The translations under genes and the position numbers were made by a program. A stretch of DNA of 64,000 nt. Source: Heterobasidion occidentale. Its lineage: Eukaryota; Basidiomycota; Agaricomycetes; Russulales; Bondarzewiaceae. Of this stretch, positions 1-12,790 are shown piece by piece. The notes under the pieces are model-generated. The model had not been told where the DNA came from. It did no database searches and saw only the letters and a program-made list of their open reading frames with translations. Position 1 is the first letter of the stretch; each line of letters starts with the position of its first letter. The stretch covers positions 1,612,001 through 1,676,000 of the forward strand of contig JBCAQO010000001.1 in NCBI GenBank assembly GCA_039111635.1, given 5' to 3'.

Positions 1-1770
1 GCCCAGTGGGCGGCATCTCGTGCGGACCTGTTCCCCAATGCACTTTGTAGCCGACTTGGGAAGCTGCACTCGCGAGGCACGCCGCATTCATTGGCACACA
101 CGAAGCGAATCATTGAGCGCGCGTTCCAGCGACCGTTCGAGGAGGTCTTTGAGGAGTTTGATGAGACACCTATAGGCACGGGGGCAGTTGCGCAGGTGCG
201 TATATGCGCGGTTTTCTGATCACGCCCACTAGATAAAATGACAGGTGTACCGAGCCACTCTCAAACAAGACCTCCTTCCTCCATCCTACTTTGAGCCCAA
301 GCGTACGCCGAAATCCGGATCAGGCGCAATTGCGCCTGCGATCATTCCTGAGTCGACGCCCTCCGTACCCACCGCCACCGTCGCGATCAAGGTCCTCCAT
401 CCGCGCGTCACCAAGCTGATTGCGCGCGACCTCGCGATCATGTCAATGTTTGCGCATATCATCACCCTTTTCCCTGGCATGCACTGGGTGTCCCTTCCCG
501 AGGAGGTCGAGGTGTTCGGCCGCATGATGTACGAGCAGGTCGACCTTCGGCATGAGGCGGATAACCTTATCACATTCGAGGATAACTTCTTGACGAGAAA
601 GGCGCCTATCACGTTCCCGAGACCCTTGCGGACGTGGTCGACGAAGGATCTGCTGGTGGAAGAATACCAAAAAGCCCTGCCTCTCGAAACATTCTTGAAA
701 AATGGCGGCGGGCCTTATGACGACCAGCTTGCGGAACTCGGTCTCGACGCGTTTCTGGTATGCAGTTCTTGTTGATCATCCTCCTTGTCTAACTCGGACC
801 CAGAACATGTTGCTTTTAGACAACTTCGTTCACTCTGATTTGCACCCCGGAAATATCATGGTCAAGTTCACTAAACCCTCTAATTCTGCGCTCGAGATCT
901 TGAAGAATCTTTGGACTTCTTCGTTCACCAAGGACAAAATTATGCTACCACCTAATACTAACGCCAGCGACTGCGATGCCATCGTCACGCGTCTCAGCGC
1001 TCTTTCCTCATCTCCTCAGGCTTGGCAGCACGAGCTCCGAATACTCAACGAAGAGGGTTACCTCCCTGAGCTCGTCTTCATCGACGCTGGGCTCATCACG
1101 ACGCTCGATGCACAGAACCGCCGCAACTTCCTGGACCTCTTCCGCGCGGTCGCCGAGTTCGACGGCTATCGCACGGGGCAGCTGATGGTCGAACGCTGCC
1201 GCACGCCCGAGCTTGCCATCGACACGGAAACGTTCGCGCTTAAGATGCAGCACATCGTGCTGAACGTCAAGCGAAAGACGTTCTCGCTCGGGCAGATCAA
1301 GATCTCGGACATCCTGACGGACGTGCTCAAGGCCGTGCGGCAGCACCATGTCAAGATGGAGGGTGACTTCATCAACACCGTCATTTCGATACTGCTGTTG
1401 GAGGGCATCGGGCGACAGTTGGATCCCGGGTTGGATTTGTTCAAGAGTGCGTTGCCGATTTTGAGGCAGTTGGGGAGGCAGATGACGGCGCAGGAGAGCA
1501 TGAGGCAGCTTCCGACAGGAAACTTTGGCGCCTTGTTGAAGGTGCGTGATACTTTGTATCCGATATTCATTTACCAAATTTGTTTTCCTCCGTGGCGACG
1601 GAATAGGTTTGGGTATGGCTCGAGGCGCGAGAACTGGCTTCCGCGGCGTTTGTGAACGCAGACGATCTTGTTCGGTACGACTGGTAAGAACATTCTACTC
1701 GCATGCATCTTCGCGTCCGATCCCAGCTAACATGATTCTCGCTTTGTGCAGGCTGGTCCCTAGCATATAG
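1..1770 (+). CDS. ADCK2/Cqd1-type UbiB (ABC1) atypical kinase, 5' end truncated by window
   Basis: Exons <1..195, 245..757, 804..1541, 1607..1683 and 1752..1770 are all in phase and give 513 residues without the N-terminus. The visible part opens inside the UbiB signature (AQWAASRADLFP), followed by VAIKV with the likely ATP-binding lysine, the loop HSDLHPGNI and the metal-binding motif FIDAGL, where DAG replaces the usual DFG. That variant, and the roughly 40-residue insertion after the HSDLHPGNI loop, point to the ADCK2/Cqd1 branch rather than Coq8. Known family role: mitochondrial inner-membrane kinase-like proteins that influence coenzyme Q distribution and lipid homeostasis. Catalytic activity here is inferred. 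The next gene lies 329 bp downstream on the same strand. Confidence 0.85.
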
Positions 1771-2099
1771 GAAGTGCGGCGTGTTTGGGGCGCCTGATCC
1801 ACATTTCTTTGCCTCGGAGTCGTGAGGATGGATTCGTGGGATTGTTATTTTATGCAATTCGATAATGATAGGATAGGATAGGATAGTTAGGCAAGTACAT
1901 AGACATCTAGAGGCCCCTAGTTGCTCTAATAGCGGATTCGATGAGATTCGATGGCATTTCGCAGGGAAGCAGATGGTTGCCGGCGAATATATGCAACACA
2001 TATCGGCGTTCAGTTTGCTTGCCGATGACGCGTATCAGCACTGTATCAGCGCGTATCTCGATGACATCACACCATGTTACCGTCCTGAGAACACTCACC
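1771..2099. other. Intergenic spacer with short GGATA repeat
   Basis: Spacer between the kinase stop and the next start. It holds a short direct repeat, three GGATA units at about 1871-1885. No other coding or RNA gene was seen. It presumably contains the kinase 3' UTR and the promoter of the downstream gene. Confidence 0.5.
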
Positions 2100-3198
2100 A
2101 TGGGACGCTCAGATATATCCTCTGTCATCCTAGAATGCCTGCTGAAACTGGAGCCCGACTCTCAGTTCAGCGGCGGTCTGCCTCACGTCAAGTCATCGTC
2201 GGGGAACAGCTATTTTGCGAAGGTGGGTTCACCCGGGGAGAAAGAGCAGTACGTAGGCGAAGCGGAATCCCTCAAGGCCATGGGTGCAGCTGCACCTGGC
2301 TTGGTGCCGAACTTGCTCGCATCTGGGATTGTAGGAGAGTCCGGGAAGCCGTACTTCGTGTCGGAGTACAAAGACCTGACGTCGTTGACGGAAAAGTCGG
2401 GCGCGGTGTTGGGGCGGCGGCTGGCGACGGAGATGCACCGGTGCAAGAGCGAGAAGGGGTTTGGGTTCGACGTGCCGACCTTTTGCGGGGCTACGAGGAT
2501 GCGGAACGGGTGGTACGGGACGTGGGAGGAGTGTTTTGACGTGATGATCGGGGATTTGCTGCAGACGTTGGAAGGGAGAGGGAGGTACGCAGAGGTGTGT
2601 AGCAAAGGGCGGGAGGTGCAAAGCAGGTGCGCGGTGCTGGAGTCTTTCGTGGATGCTGCTGAGTGCTTGCAGGGTCATACCTGCGTTGTTGGGCCCGTTG
2701 AAGATCGAACCTGTTCTGTTGCATGGAGATCTATGGGTAGGTGTTTCGCTACGAGCACATCTCAGAGTCTAAGTTGTGATCGGCATTGGTAGAGCGGCAA
2801 TACTGGCACAGACGCCAAGACGGGAGAGCCGATCGTATTCGATCCTTCGTCCCTCTACGGCCATAATGAAGCAGAGTAAGGGAGACCAAGAATCGTACCT
2901 CACCGGGTAGATACTCACTTCCTCGACGACAGTCTGGCCATCGGACGCATGTTTGGTGGCATACCAAGCTCGTTCATAAAGACGTACCATGAGCACTTCC
3001 CGAAAACGGAGCCGGTGGAGCAGTATGAGATGAGAGGAGACCTGTATGAGCTCTTCCACTATCTGAATCATACCGTGTTATTCGGGGTGCGTCGTCGAGA
3101 GTCGTGGGAGGTCACCATTCAGAGACTGATGAAGCGTGCAGGGAGGATACGCTGCCAGCGCGCTCCGTAAGATGGAGGGACTTTTGCGCGCCGTCTAG
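2100..3198 (+). CDS. Fructosamine/ketosamine-3-kinase family protein
   Basis: Exons 2100..2626, 2673..2736, 2793..2875, 2933..3086 and 3142..3198 give 294 residues, the usual FN3K length. Family hallmarks seen: an N-terminal SGNSYFAKV strand with the ATP lysine, the catalytic-loop motif LLHGDLWSGN spanning the exon 2/3 junction, IVFDPSSLYGHNEADLAIGR as the DP.xYGHxExDLA motif, and a C-terminal GGGYAASALRKM. Known role: phosphorylates ketosamines on glycated proteins, leading to spontaneous deglycation (a cytosolic repair enzyme). Some FN3K-related proteins prefer ribulosamines, so the substrate is inferred. The start follows a CACC context and gives a normal N-terminus. Confidence 0.88.
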
Positions 3199-3685
3199 CA
3201 GCGCTTGGTGATCGCGATTGTCGTCACTGGCCTGATCCTGCAGTGGCCTCCATGCATTCATTGAACGAATCGGAGGGCGGGTCTAACGAAGACGTCGATG
3301 AAGCTTGCAGGTTGATGAGAAAAATACCTGATCTCTGGCTTTCGATACCGACAGTCGTTCGTGACACCCATTATTCTCACCCGCACTCCTTGTACTTGCT
3401 ACTTTTTCTTGCTGAAAGGATGAGTCGATTGAACCACGTCAATGGGAGCGTGAGAACGCGTGGCCCCAACGGGCAAGTGCGAGACAAGCGTTGGTAAGCC
3501 CGAACGCCGAGCACGACTCTCTTGCGCTCTTCGACAGTCTTCCACCTCGTCTCTGCTCTTGACTTCGGTAAATTGCACCTCGTACACGACCCTGTTAGCC
3601 CTTCAACGGCGCTTTTCACGTGTCTTCACTCGTCTTGCGCCTGCGTCATCTCCTGAAGTTCGTTATTTGAGTCTCTTTTCCCAAC
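3199..3685. other. Intergenic region upstream of RPB2
   Basis: 487 bp between two co-directional genes. A small open frame near 3243-3497 has no recognisable family. The last 100 bases before the RPB2 start are pyrimidine-rich, as often seen in fungal promoters and 5' leaders. Confidence 0.4.
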
Positions 3686-6600
3686 ATGAGCGCAGGTACG
3701 GAAGGACAGCTTCATTCATTCGTCTTTGTCATTTCACAACAAAGGCTACCTAGATCAAGTCACAGTTGAGGAACTTCCAAGTTACGAAGACCCTGCATAC
3801 GACGCAGAGGAGGTGGAGGATGAGGATGACTATGAGGAGATCACGCAAGAGGACTGCTGGGCAGTCATCTCCAGCTTCTTCGAGGAGAAGGGTCTGGTCC
3901 GGCAGCAGCTCGACTCGTTCGACGAATTCGTTCAGAACAACATGCAGGAGCTGGTCGACGAGAACGCAGACCTCATATTGGACCAGGCGGACCAGCACAC
4001 GGGCCACGCGAACGACGTGACGCGTCGCTACGAACTCCATTTTGGCCAGATTTTCCTCTCGCGGCCGACGGTGACGGAGGCAGATGGCTCTGTAGTACCC
4101 GTGTTTCCTCAGGAGGCGCGTTTGCGAAATTTGACGTACTCTGCACCGCTCTACATCGAGGTGCAGAGGAAATTCTCGGTTGGTCGCGAGGATCCGGAAG
4201 GCCAGCCTGGAGATATTATTTGGGATGTAGAGCTGGATGATACAGTTGCAGAGGAGAAACAGAAGGTGTGGGTTGGCAAGGTGCGTTCACACGCCTATCA
4301 AACTTAGACGAGACTGTTGAGCTGTCCCGCAGCTTCCCATCATGCTCCGGTCAACTTTCTGCATTCTCTCTGAGCTCACCGAGAAAGAGCTTTATGATCT
4401 CAACGAGTGCCCATACGACTCCGGAGGATACTTCATCATCAACGGCTCGGAAAAAGTACTCATCGCCCAAGAGCGCATGGCCACAAACCACGTCTATGTT
4501 TTCGCAAAGGCACAGCCCTCTCCCATCAATTTCTTGGCCGAGATTCGTTCTGCTGTCGAGAAAGGTGGCAAGACCATCAGTCAGTTCCAGGTGAAGATGT
4601 ACCACCGCGGTCAGGAGAAGGCGGTGCGTTTGCCACATATTTTGCCATCTCCTGAATGTCTGTTGACCAAATCACCCGTAGTCTGGAAACGTCATGAAGG
4701 CCACTATCCCCTACATCAAGGTCGACATTCCAATTTGGGTCGTCTTCCGCGCACTCGGCGTCATCTCAGACCGTGACATCCTGGAACATATCTGCTACGA
4801 CATGCAGGACTCACAGATGCTCGAAATGCTAAAGCCATGTATCGACGACGGCTTCGTGATTCAAGATCGCGAGGTTTGTATGCTTCTCGAGTATGCTTCT
4901 TTCAGAATTGACTTGCCATTCAGGTTGCTCTGGATTTCATTGGTAACCGAGGCACCACGACCGGCCTTTCGCGTGACCGCCGTGTACGATACGCGCAGGA
5001 AATCTTGCAGAAGGAGATGCTGCCTCACATCTCGATGTCGGAAGGGTCCGAGTCGAAGAAAGCGTACTTCTTCGGATATATGATCCATCGGCTGTTACTT
5101 GCTGCCATGGAGCGGAGAGAGTTGGACGATCGTGATCACTTCGGAAAGAAGAGGTTGGACCTTGCGGGCCCGCTTCTCGCGAATCTCTTCCGAATGCTTT
5201 TCAGAAAGTTGACGAGGGATGTGTATCGGTACTTGCAAAAGGTGCGTCGTCTTCGTCAGATCGTCGAGCATATATTCATGCTTTACACTTCAGTGCGTCG
5301 AAACACATAAAGACTTCAACCTAAACCTTGCTGTCAAGCACAATACCATCACAAATGGTTTGAAGTATTCTCTTGCCACAGGTAATTGGGGTGACCAGAA
5401 GAAGTCGATGGCTGCGAAGGCTGGTGTTTCACAGGTTCTGAACCGGTACACTTACGCCTCGACGCTCTCGCATCTTCGTCGGTGCAACACCCCACTTGGC
5501 CGTGAAGGCAAGATTGCGAAGCCTCGTCAACTTCACAACACACATTGGGGAATGGTATGTCCGGCAGAGACGCCCGAAGGACAGGCCTGCGGTCTCGTCA
5601 AGAACCTGGCTCTCATGTCCACCATCTCTGTAGGCTCCCTCTCTGCCCCTGTCATCGAGTTTCTGGAGGAGTGGGGTCTCGAGTCTCTGGAAGAGAATGC
5701 GAACTCGGCGACACCGACAACGAAGGTTTTCGTTAATGGCGTGTGGATGGGTGTCCACCGTGACCCGGCAAACCTGATCAAGACGATCAAGAAGCTGCGT
5801 CGTAAGGACGATATTCATCCTGAGGTGTCGGTCGTGCGGGATATTCGTGAGCGAGAGTTGCGGTTGTATACTGACGCCGGCCGTGTCTGTCGTCCTCTCT
5901 TCATTGTCGAGGATCAACAACTTGCACTGCAGAAGAGACACGTCAGGTGGCTCAATGCAGGTCAGAGTGATGATGGGCAGCCGTTTAAGTGGAACAACTT
6001 GATCAAGTCTGGCGTTATCGAATTGCTCGATGCGGAAGAAGAAGAGACCGTCATGATCTGTATGACCCCAGAGGATTTGGAGAACTCGAGGCTGCAAGGG
6101 AGTGGCATTGATCCTCATGCGAACGACGGTGAGTTCGATCCTGCGGCGCGCTTGAAGGCCGTTTCGGGGATGAATACACATACTTGGACGCATTGCGAGA
6201 TCCATCCCAGTATGATTTTGGGTATTTGTGCTAGCATCATTCCTTTCCCTGATCACAACCAGGTATGCAATTTCACCGACAGTGCCTTCGTCATCACTGA
6301 GAAGTTTACGCCAGTCGCCACGTAATACATACCAATCCGCCATGGGCAAACAAGCCATGGGTATCTATCTCACAAATTTCCTCGTTCGTATGGACACCAT
6401 GGCGAACATTCTCTACTACCCACAAAAACCCCTCGCCACTACTCGTTCTATGGAATATCTGAAGTTCCGAGAACTCCCTGCGGGCCAGAACGCCATCGTG
6501 GCCATTTTGTGCTACAGTGGATACAACCAGGAAGATTCCGTCATCATGAACCAGAGCTCGGTCGACCGTGGTCTTTTCCGCAGTATCTACTACCGGAGTT

Positions 6601-7927
6601 ACATGGACTTGGAGAAGAAGTCCGGTGTACAGCAGTTGGAGGAGTTCGAGAAGCCAACCAGAGACACGACGCTTCGGATGAAGCATGGGACGTATGACAA
6701 GATCGAGGACGATGGCTTAATCGCTCCTGGAACTGGTGTCGCTGGAGAAGATATCATTATCGGCAAGACTGCGCCAATACCAGCAGACAGCGAAGAACTC
6801 GGCCAACGGTTACGGACACACACGCGCCGGGATGTGTCGACGCCGTTGAAGAGCACAGAGAGCGGTATTGTCGATCAGGTATTGATCACAACCAACTCTG
6901 ATGGTCAGAAATTCGTCAAAGTCCGAGTCCGATCGACTCGTATTCCGCAAATTGGCGACAAATTTGCGTCTCGTCATGGGCAGAAGGGTACCATCGGTAT
7001 CACGTATCGGCAGGAAGATATGCCCTTCACCGCCGAAGGCATTACCCCCGATATCATCATCAACCCCCACGCTATCCCATCCCGTATGACGATCGGACAT
7101 TTGGTCGAGTGTCTACTCTCCAAAGTTGCAACACTAATCGGAAACGAGGGTGATGCGACCCCGTTCACCGAGCTCACTGTCGAGTCGGTATCGACATTCC
7201 TAAAGCAGCAAGGTTACCAGTCCCGTGGGCTGGAAGTAATGTACCACGGACATACCGGGCGGAAACTGCAGGCGCAGGTTTACCTTGGGCCTACGTATTA
7301 CCAGCGGCTGAAGCACATGGTGGACGATAAGATCCATTCGCGCGCGAGAGGACCCGTGCAGATCCTGACCAGGCAGCCAGTGGAGGGCCGTAGTCGTGAT
7401 GGTGGTCTCCGGTTCGGAGAGATGGAGCGCGATTGTATGATTTCGCATGGTGTTGCAGGATTCTTGAAGGAGCGTCTATTCGATGCTAGCGACGCATATC
7501 GCCTGCACGTTTGTGATATGTATGTGGTTATTGGATCGCTAGTGTCTTCTTATACGTTACTAACTGCTTTTATCAGCTGTGGCCTCACCGCTATTGCCAA
7601 TCTGGTCAGTTCTTCTTCTCGTTTCGTCTTATTTGCTTGATCATACTCATCATTTGCGTTGGATCACAGAAAAAGCAAAGCTTCGAAGTACGCTTTCTCC
7701 GATATAAGCCCTTATTTTTCCTAACCCCCTCTTCCAGTGTCGCGCATGCAAAAACAAAACGGCATGTTCACAACTACATATTCCTTATGCAGCGAAGCTG
7801 CTATTCCAGGTTTGTTCATTCCCCTCTATCTTTTCGTGCCGGATGCTGACGTGCTATGCAGGAACTACAAAGCATGAACATTGCCGCTCGTCTTTACACG
7901 ACTTCCACGGGTCGTATACGGGATTGA
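3686..7927 (+). CDS. RPB2: DNA-directed RNA polymerase II second-largest subunit
   Basis: Eleven exons (3686..3695, 3745..4280, 4333..4623, 4682..4873, 4924..5241, 5294..6262, 6315..7519, 7577..7604, 7670..7687, 7738..7809, 7862..7927) encode 1234 residues, matching Rpb2 length. Diagnostic stretches are [38 protein letters not shown] and [12 protein letters not shown]. The C-terminal anchor carries the four-cysteine zinc site CDIC...CRAC, which is split over the small exons 7-10. Rpb2 forms the 'lobe/protrusion/wall' half of the Pol II active centre in the nucleus. The first coding exon is only 10 bases. The gene is intact, with no frame break. It converges on the membrane protein at 8074, with only 146 bp between stops. 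Confidence 0.98.
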
Positions 7928-8073
7928 TTTTTTCTTTGGTCTTTGTATTTGGTTTGATCTCGAGTTGCTAGATAACCACCCATGTATTCTACTCATTATA
8001 ATAACACTCGCAAAATAAAAATACCGTTGGTGATGAGAACGAGCATTGTCTCCTATATTGGACGCAGCGTATG

Positions 8074-10509
8074 TTAATCGTCCCTGTTCTTCCTTGGCGC
8101 ATCGCCTCCGCTCATCAACCCATCTCGCTCATCCTCGCTATCATCCTCGCGATGCTGGGGAGAGGCGCGTCGGGCTGACCGCTGCTTCGCAACATCATCC
8201 TCCTCGTCACTAAGATCGTGCGCATCTTCATCTCCAATTTCGAAGACGACGGCGTCGTCGTGAAGAGAATTGGCTCCGCGATGGACGCCGACAAGCGTTG
8301 CTTCGTCGTCATCGCGAGGCCTGGACATTGTGCGCCGCTGCATAGACTCGAGGTCGTAGTCTTCCGCATCGTCGTCATCCTGTGCGAGCTCATCGGACAT
8401 CATCAACGTAGATATAATAGAAAAAATAAGCAGAGATTCGCGAAAGAGAGTCAAGAGCCACATATCTTCTGTTGTTGGCAGATGGCCGCCAGAGGTACGC
8501 GATCAATGCGAAGGCGACGAGGAAGAGAAGGGCAAGCCAGCCGTCCAGCAGCCACCACCGATATTTCCAAGTCTTGGCAGCATAGTCTGTACCTGAGTTG
8601 AGAATCCGCACAAAAGAGAATGAAAAAGGGTGAACAGACCTTCGGCAAGACGCCCAGAGAACGACAGCGAAGACACCACGAAAAATATGACGACCACTAC
8701 CACAACGAACAAAAGAATGTAATGCAGGCGTTGGAACATGCGAAGTTTGTAATGCTGTTTCCGGGCCTTGAGTTGGGATATCGTCGCTGAAGCCCGTTTT
8801 AGCATCAGCACGAATCACGAGAAATGTCAGAAGAATGCATACCGTTGAGAGAGTAGAGGATCCACATGAGGAATCCGCTGAGTGTGAAGGCCAACGGAAT
8901 GACGAACATGAGCAAGACGAGGGCAGATGTGGATTCGAATTCGAGTTCTACGATACCAACCGCATATAGGACTAGAAAAGGTAGAACGTCAATAACTTTA
9001 TCTTGCGATGTTATTACAGAACGCAAGGTACCTCCAAAAATGAAATGGGCGCCAGCCAGAAGCTGGCATTTTCGCATGGTGCGTCCAAGCTCATCACGGA
9101 CCACACTGAGACCGAGAGAGACCACAAGAAGCATGAAGAAAGACAGTGAATTTCGGCCTGCATCGAGGATTGCTACTACGAAGAGGAAAACCGTCGACGT
9201 GGTTCCCTTTCCGTGGGCATTGAGATAGCGGTAGTACGCTGTATACAGTCAATCAGTTTGATTTAGAAAGAGAATCCATGCATATGTACCTAAGTTGGCA
9301 ATCATTTCAATGACCAGAAATCCTACGAGGCCGGAAAGGTAGTACTATCAAGGGGTTAGCTGCGAATCTCTCTGTAGCATATATTAGAGTACCTGTATTG
9401 GGAGTAATTCTGAAAGGTGCCGGTAACACAGCCAGGCCCAGGCACCGCCCAAGATGGCATACACGATGAACATTGCCAAATAAAACTAGGTGTTCAGAAA
9501 CAAGTTCAGCGACCTATAGCGAAGTAAGTTAAAGGACGGCGCATACATTGACTTTGGGGTAGTCGGTCGCTGGAAGCTGACCATCGAACGTATTATGAAA
9601 ATGAACATTGCCTTTGTATTCAGGGTGTACGCTTGTAGAGTTTTGACGCGCGATGACGTCTCTCGTGGATGACTGTAAGACAGTGACGGGGACGACCGCT
9701 GTAAGGTTGGAGTGATCAGTGGGATTCTGTTAGGGGAACACACAAAGAATTGAACATACCGACGCAATAGTAGCCCGTTTTTCGGACTAAGTATTGTATC
9801 GGCTCCCGATACCAGTGAATACCGGAGGGGCTTGGGTTGAGTGAGCCATCCTGTCGCTTGGTGACGCGGGCAACGTCTCGGCGCCACGGAGATGAGTATT
9901 CACTGTTCTTATCAGGGGGCTCAGGGTTACCAGCAGGATTGTTCCAGAAGCCTTTCCCCGTGACATCTGAGCCTGGGGCAGCTTCTGAAGTAGTAGTCGA
10001 GGAACCGCCAGCAGCTGGAAATGCGACTCGTGCTGACCAGAAACTCGTGTCGTTGATAGAACTGCCTTCCGGAAGGTCGAGGATAAAGCGGCCTAACTGT
10101 GATTGGCTGCAGAATCCGCCCCTAACAGCGTCCGAAGTGCACACATATGTTTTCTGCTACGTTGTGCTCATAAGGATCGAAAGGATGCGCAGTAAACCCG
10201 CGTGGCGACTCACAGGAAGATAGTCATCCACTTTGGACGTCACCTTTCCGAGATATGGAGAGTCTTTCCATTCATATATGACCATTGCTACCTGGCCCTG
10301 AGAAGTGCTGTCGAAGCTGACTTGTGCAACATGAGTAGAGCCTTGCAGGTGGCCCTAAATGAGCGCATACCATTCAGGTAGGTTTTACTGTTGCTCCACA
10401 TGCCGGAGCATATTTGCCTCGAGTAGTCGGTGTCCAGTAAGGGTACATCGTACGCGACGACGGTGGAAGCTGCAGAAAGGATGGAGAGCAGCGCGAAGCT
10501 GCGTAGCAT
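8074..10509 (-). CDS. PTM1: Ptm1/TMEM87-like Golgi seven-transmembrane protein (lung 7-TM receptor family)
   Basis: Minus-strand exons 10509..10371, 10320..10214, 10153..9760, 9698..9547, 9485..9393, 9344..9290, 9238..9032, 8971..8843, 8786..8640, 8592..8462 and 8379..8074 give 619 residues. A signal peptide (MLRSFALLSILSAASTVVA) precedes a cysteine-containing lumenal GOLD-like region of about 260 residues. Seven hydrophobic segments follow (for example FYLAMFIVYAILGGAWAWL and VLYAVGIVELEF), then an acidic cytosolic tail. Known family role: Golgi/endosome trafficking or mechanosensitive signalling; the exact function is unsettled. An in-frame ATG at 10548 would add 13 residues but spoil the signal peptide. 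The start is 153 bp from divergent SNX4, a likely bidirectional promoter. Confidence 0.85.
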
Positions 10510-10662
10510 ATTGGCAAGACCAAGGAGTTGTTGACGTCTGTTGTCCAACGCCGTCTATGATGCGTGTGTGCGTTCCTAATTGGGAACCAACACCGGAACA
10601 CACTCAAGCCCGTTCCCACCTCCCTTTGCTGCCCTACGTAATTCACCCTCGCTCTGCTCGAC

Positions 10663-12536
10663 ATGCTCGGTGACGACGAGGACGTATTCGACAGCGTCAC
10701 ATGGGAATCACCCTCAGCACCTCCGTACGACGCTGCCCACAGCAACTCGGCTCCCTCGGGCCCTGGATTTAGACAAAGCACGTCCGAGAGCGAGGATGGG
10801 CGCGGTCCCCACGATCCGAAATGGGAGGGATACCTCATTACCACAGTCAAGGATCCAGTCAAGGAGCTGGCCGAAACAAAGGATGCATATGTTTCCTACC
10901 TTGTGTCCGCCAAGGTTAGTTCGCAGTCGATTGCGTCGTACTAACCAGCAGCCTCATCAGCTTATAAATAGACGAATCTCCCTATTTTCTCTACCTCCAC
11001 ACCGTCTGCCCGTAGACGCTTTCAGGATTTTGTCTTCCTTCGGAATAACTTGTCTAGGGACTTCCCAGCATGTGTCGTTCCTCCACTACCGGACAAGCAT
11101 CGACTAGGTCCGTCCATGCTTATCCCTCGCTCAGTAGATCCGAGTACTAATCTTCAACGGGAATCCTTGCCCCAGAGTACATAACAGGCGACAGATTCAG
11201 TCCCGAGTTCATGGAGCGCCGACGTCAAGAGTGAGCATGCTGATTCGTTTAGTGTATCACATGTGCTGAGGTCATTCGTGCAGTCTTCATCGTTTCTTGC
11301 AACGTCTGTCATGTCACCCTACCCTTCAACGGAGCACGCTTGTTCGTGCCTTTTTTGAATCGACCGAATGGGTACGTGTGAATTGCAACGCTCCCCTCTT
11401 CCATTCTGATTTTATTCGTAGCACGTTATCATGCATCAACATATAGCTCACCCACCAGTACCCGACCAATCTACAGGCGTCATCGATAACATATCAGACA
11501 CTCTCCTCAACGCCTTCGCTCGCGTTCGCAAACCTGACGAGCGCTTCCTTGAAATGCGCGAGAATGTCGACAAGTTCGAAGAGAGTTTGAATACTTCCGA
11601 ACGATTGTGGACCCGCGTACGTGGACGGACAACTGGTGAGCTTCAGGCAACATTACCCTGCGAGTGCAGGATCTAAGACTAAACGAGCGGGTAACCCGGA
11701 CTCGCCCGGTGAAGATCTTACCGCGGACTACCATGACATGGCGGTCGCAGTGCAAGGCCTGGGTTTTTTGGAATCAGGGATCACCGACCAGTTGAACCAT
11801 TTTTCGAATACATTGTTGGAGTTCTCAGCATTGTTTCGCCATACGGTACAGCTTCCATGTTAAACCTCGATAGACCGATTTGCTGATGATCTGCTGACAT
11901 ATAGACGCAGAATACAATCGATCCTTTCTTAATTCATCTACACTCTCTCCTGACATATTCCCACGCACACCGAGCAGTTCTCAAACTGCGCGACCAGAAA
12001 CAGCTAGACCTAGAAGAGCTCACGGATTATCTGTCGGGCGTAACAGCAGAGCGCGACAGACTGTCTGCCATCATCAGCGGGCACGCCGGAAGTTCGGGGC
12101 TAGGGCTGGGAGCGTACTTGCGGGATAGAGTCGACGCAATTCGCGGTGCAGACGACGATAGGAGCCGCGTAGAGAAAATGCGGAAGTTAGATGGAAAGAT
12201 CAAAGAGGTAAAGTTTGGCGTTATTTACTGAAAAGACATATTCACATGCTGGCCGCATAGCTCGAGGAAGCCGTCACCACTGCACATGAAACTTCCGATG
12301 CCTTCAGTGACGAAACTTTACGCGAGCAGGCGGTTTTCCAACGTGCCAAGGAGTGCGAAATGAAAGAAATGTTGACAAACCTTGCTGACGGCCAAATCGA
12401 GCTCTACAAAAGCGCAAGTCTTGTCTCTGAATCTGCGTGACCTATCCTTGGCACTGACCCTCCTTTTGACTCACAGGCGATGGAAGAGTGGGAGAGAATC
12501 ATTCCAATAATTCAGCGCATACGTGTGGACGTTTAG
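10663..12536 (+). CDS. SNX4: Sorting nexin-4 (Atg24-type PX-BAR protein)
   Basis: Exons 10663..10914, 10972..11107, 11176..11230, 11284..11371, 11422..11635, 11670..11845, 11911..12207, 12261..12413 and 12477..12536 give 476 residues. After an acidic leader, a PX domain (residues ~55-195) shows the phosphoinositide-binding arginine cluster ARRRFQDFVFLRNNL and the YITGDRFSPEFMERRR motif. The rest is a helical BAR-type region (KLRDQKQLDLEELTDYLSG and following). Snx4 binds PI3P on endosomes and acts in Snc1-type recycling and selective autophagy. Two introns are unusual: 11636..11669 is only 34 nt, and 12414..12476 uses a GC donor (GCAAGT). Codon phase requires both. The stop is 254 bp from the convergent REV7 stop. 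Confidence 0.9.
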
Positions 12537-12790
12537 GACTTTGAACCGTTTCCAATCTATCGCATAACTCGTCGCGCTTTCTCATTGTATTTTTACTTCT
12601 GTTTCCTTGAGATTTATCCCTTGCCATTTATCCATTCACATATAGCAACTATTCTGGCGAAGTCGTTCTCGAAGATGTCGTTTTCCATGGGTCACACTTG
12701 TTCTTCTCATCAGCTTGACAGTGCCACCATTGGAAGGAACCGCGTAGTGTATGTACGGTGCATGAAAAGATGTCATTCTTTCGTGAGTGT

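Noticed and set aside
11507..11863. Small open frames overlapping SNX4 exons
   Set aside because: Fully explained by the spliced SNX4 model in another frame.
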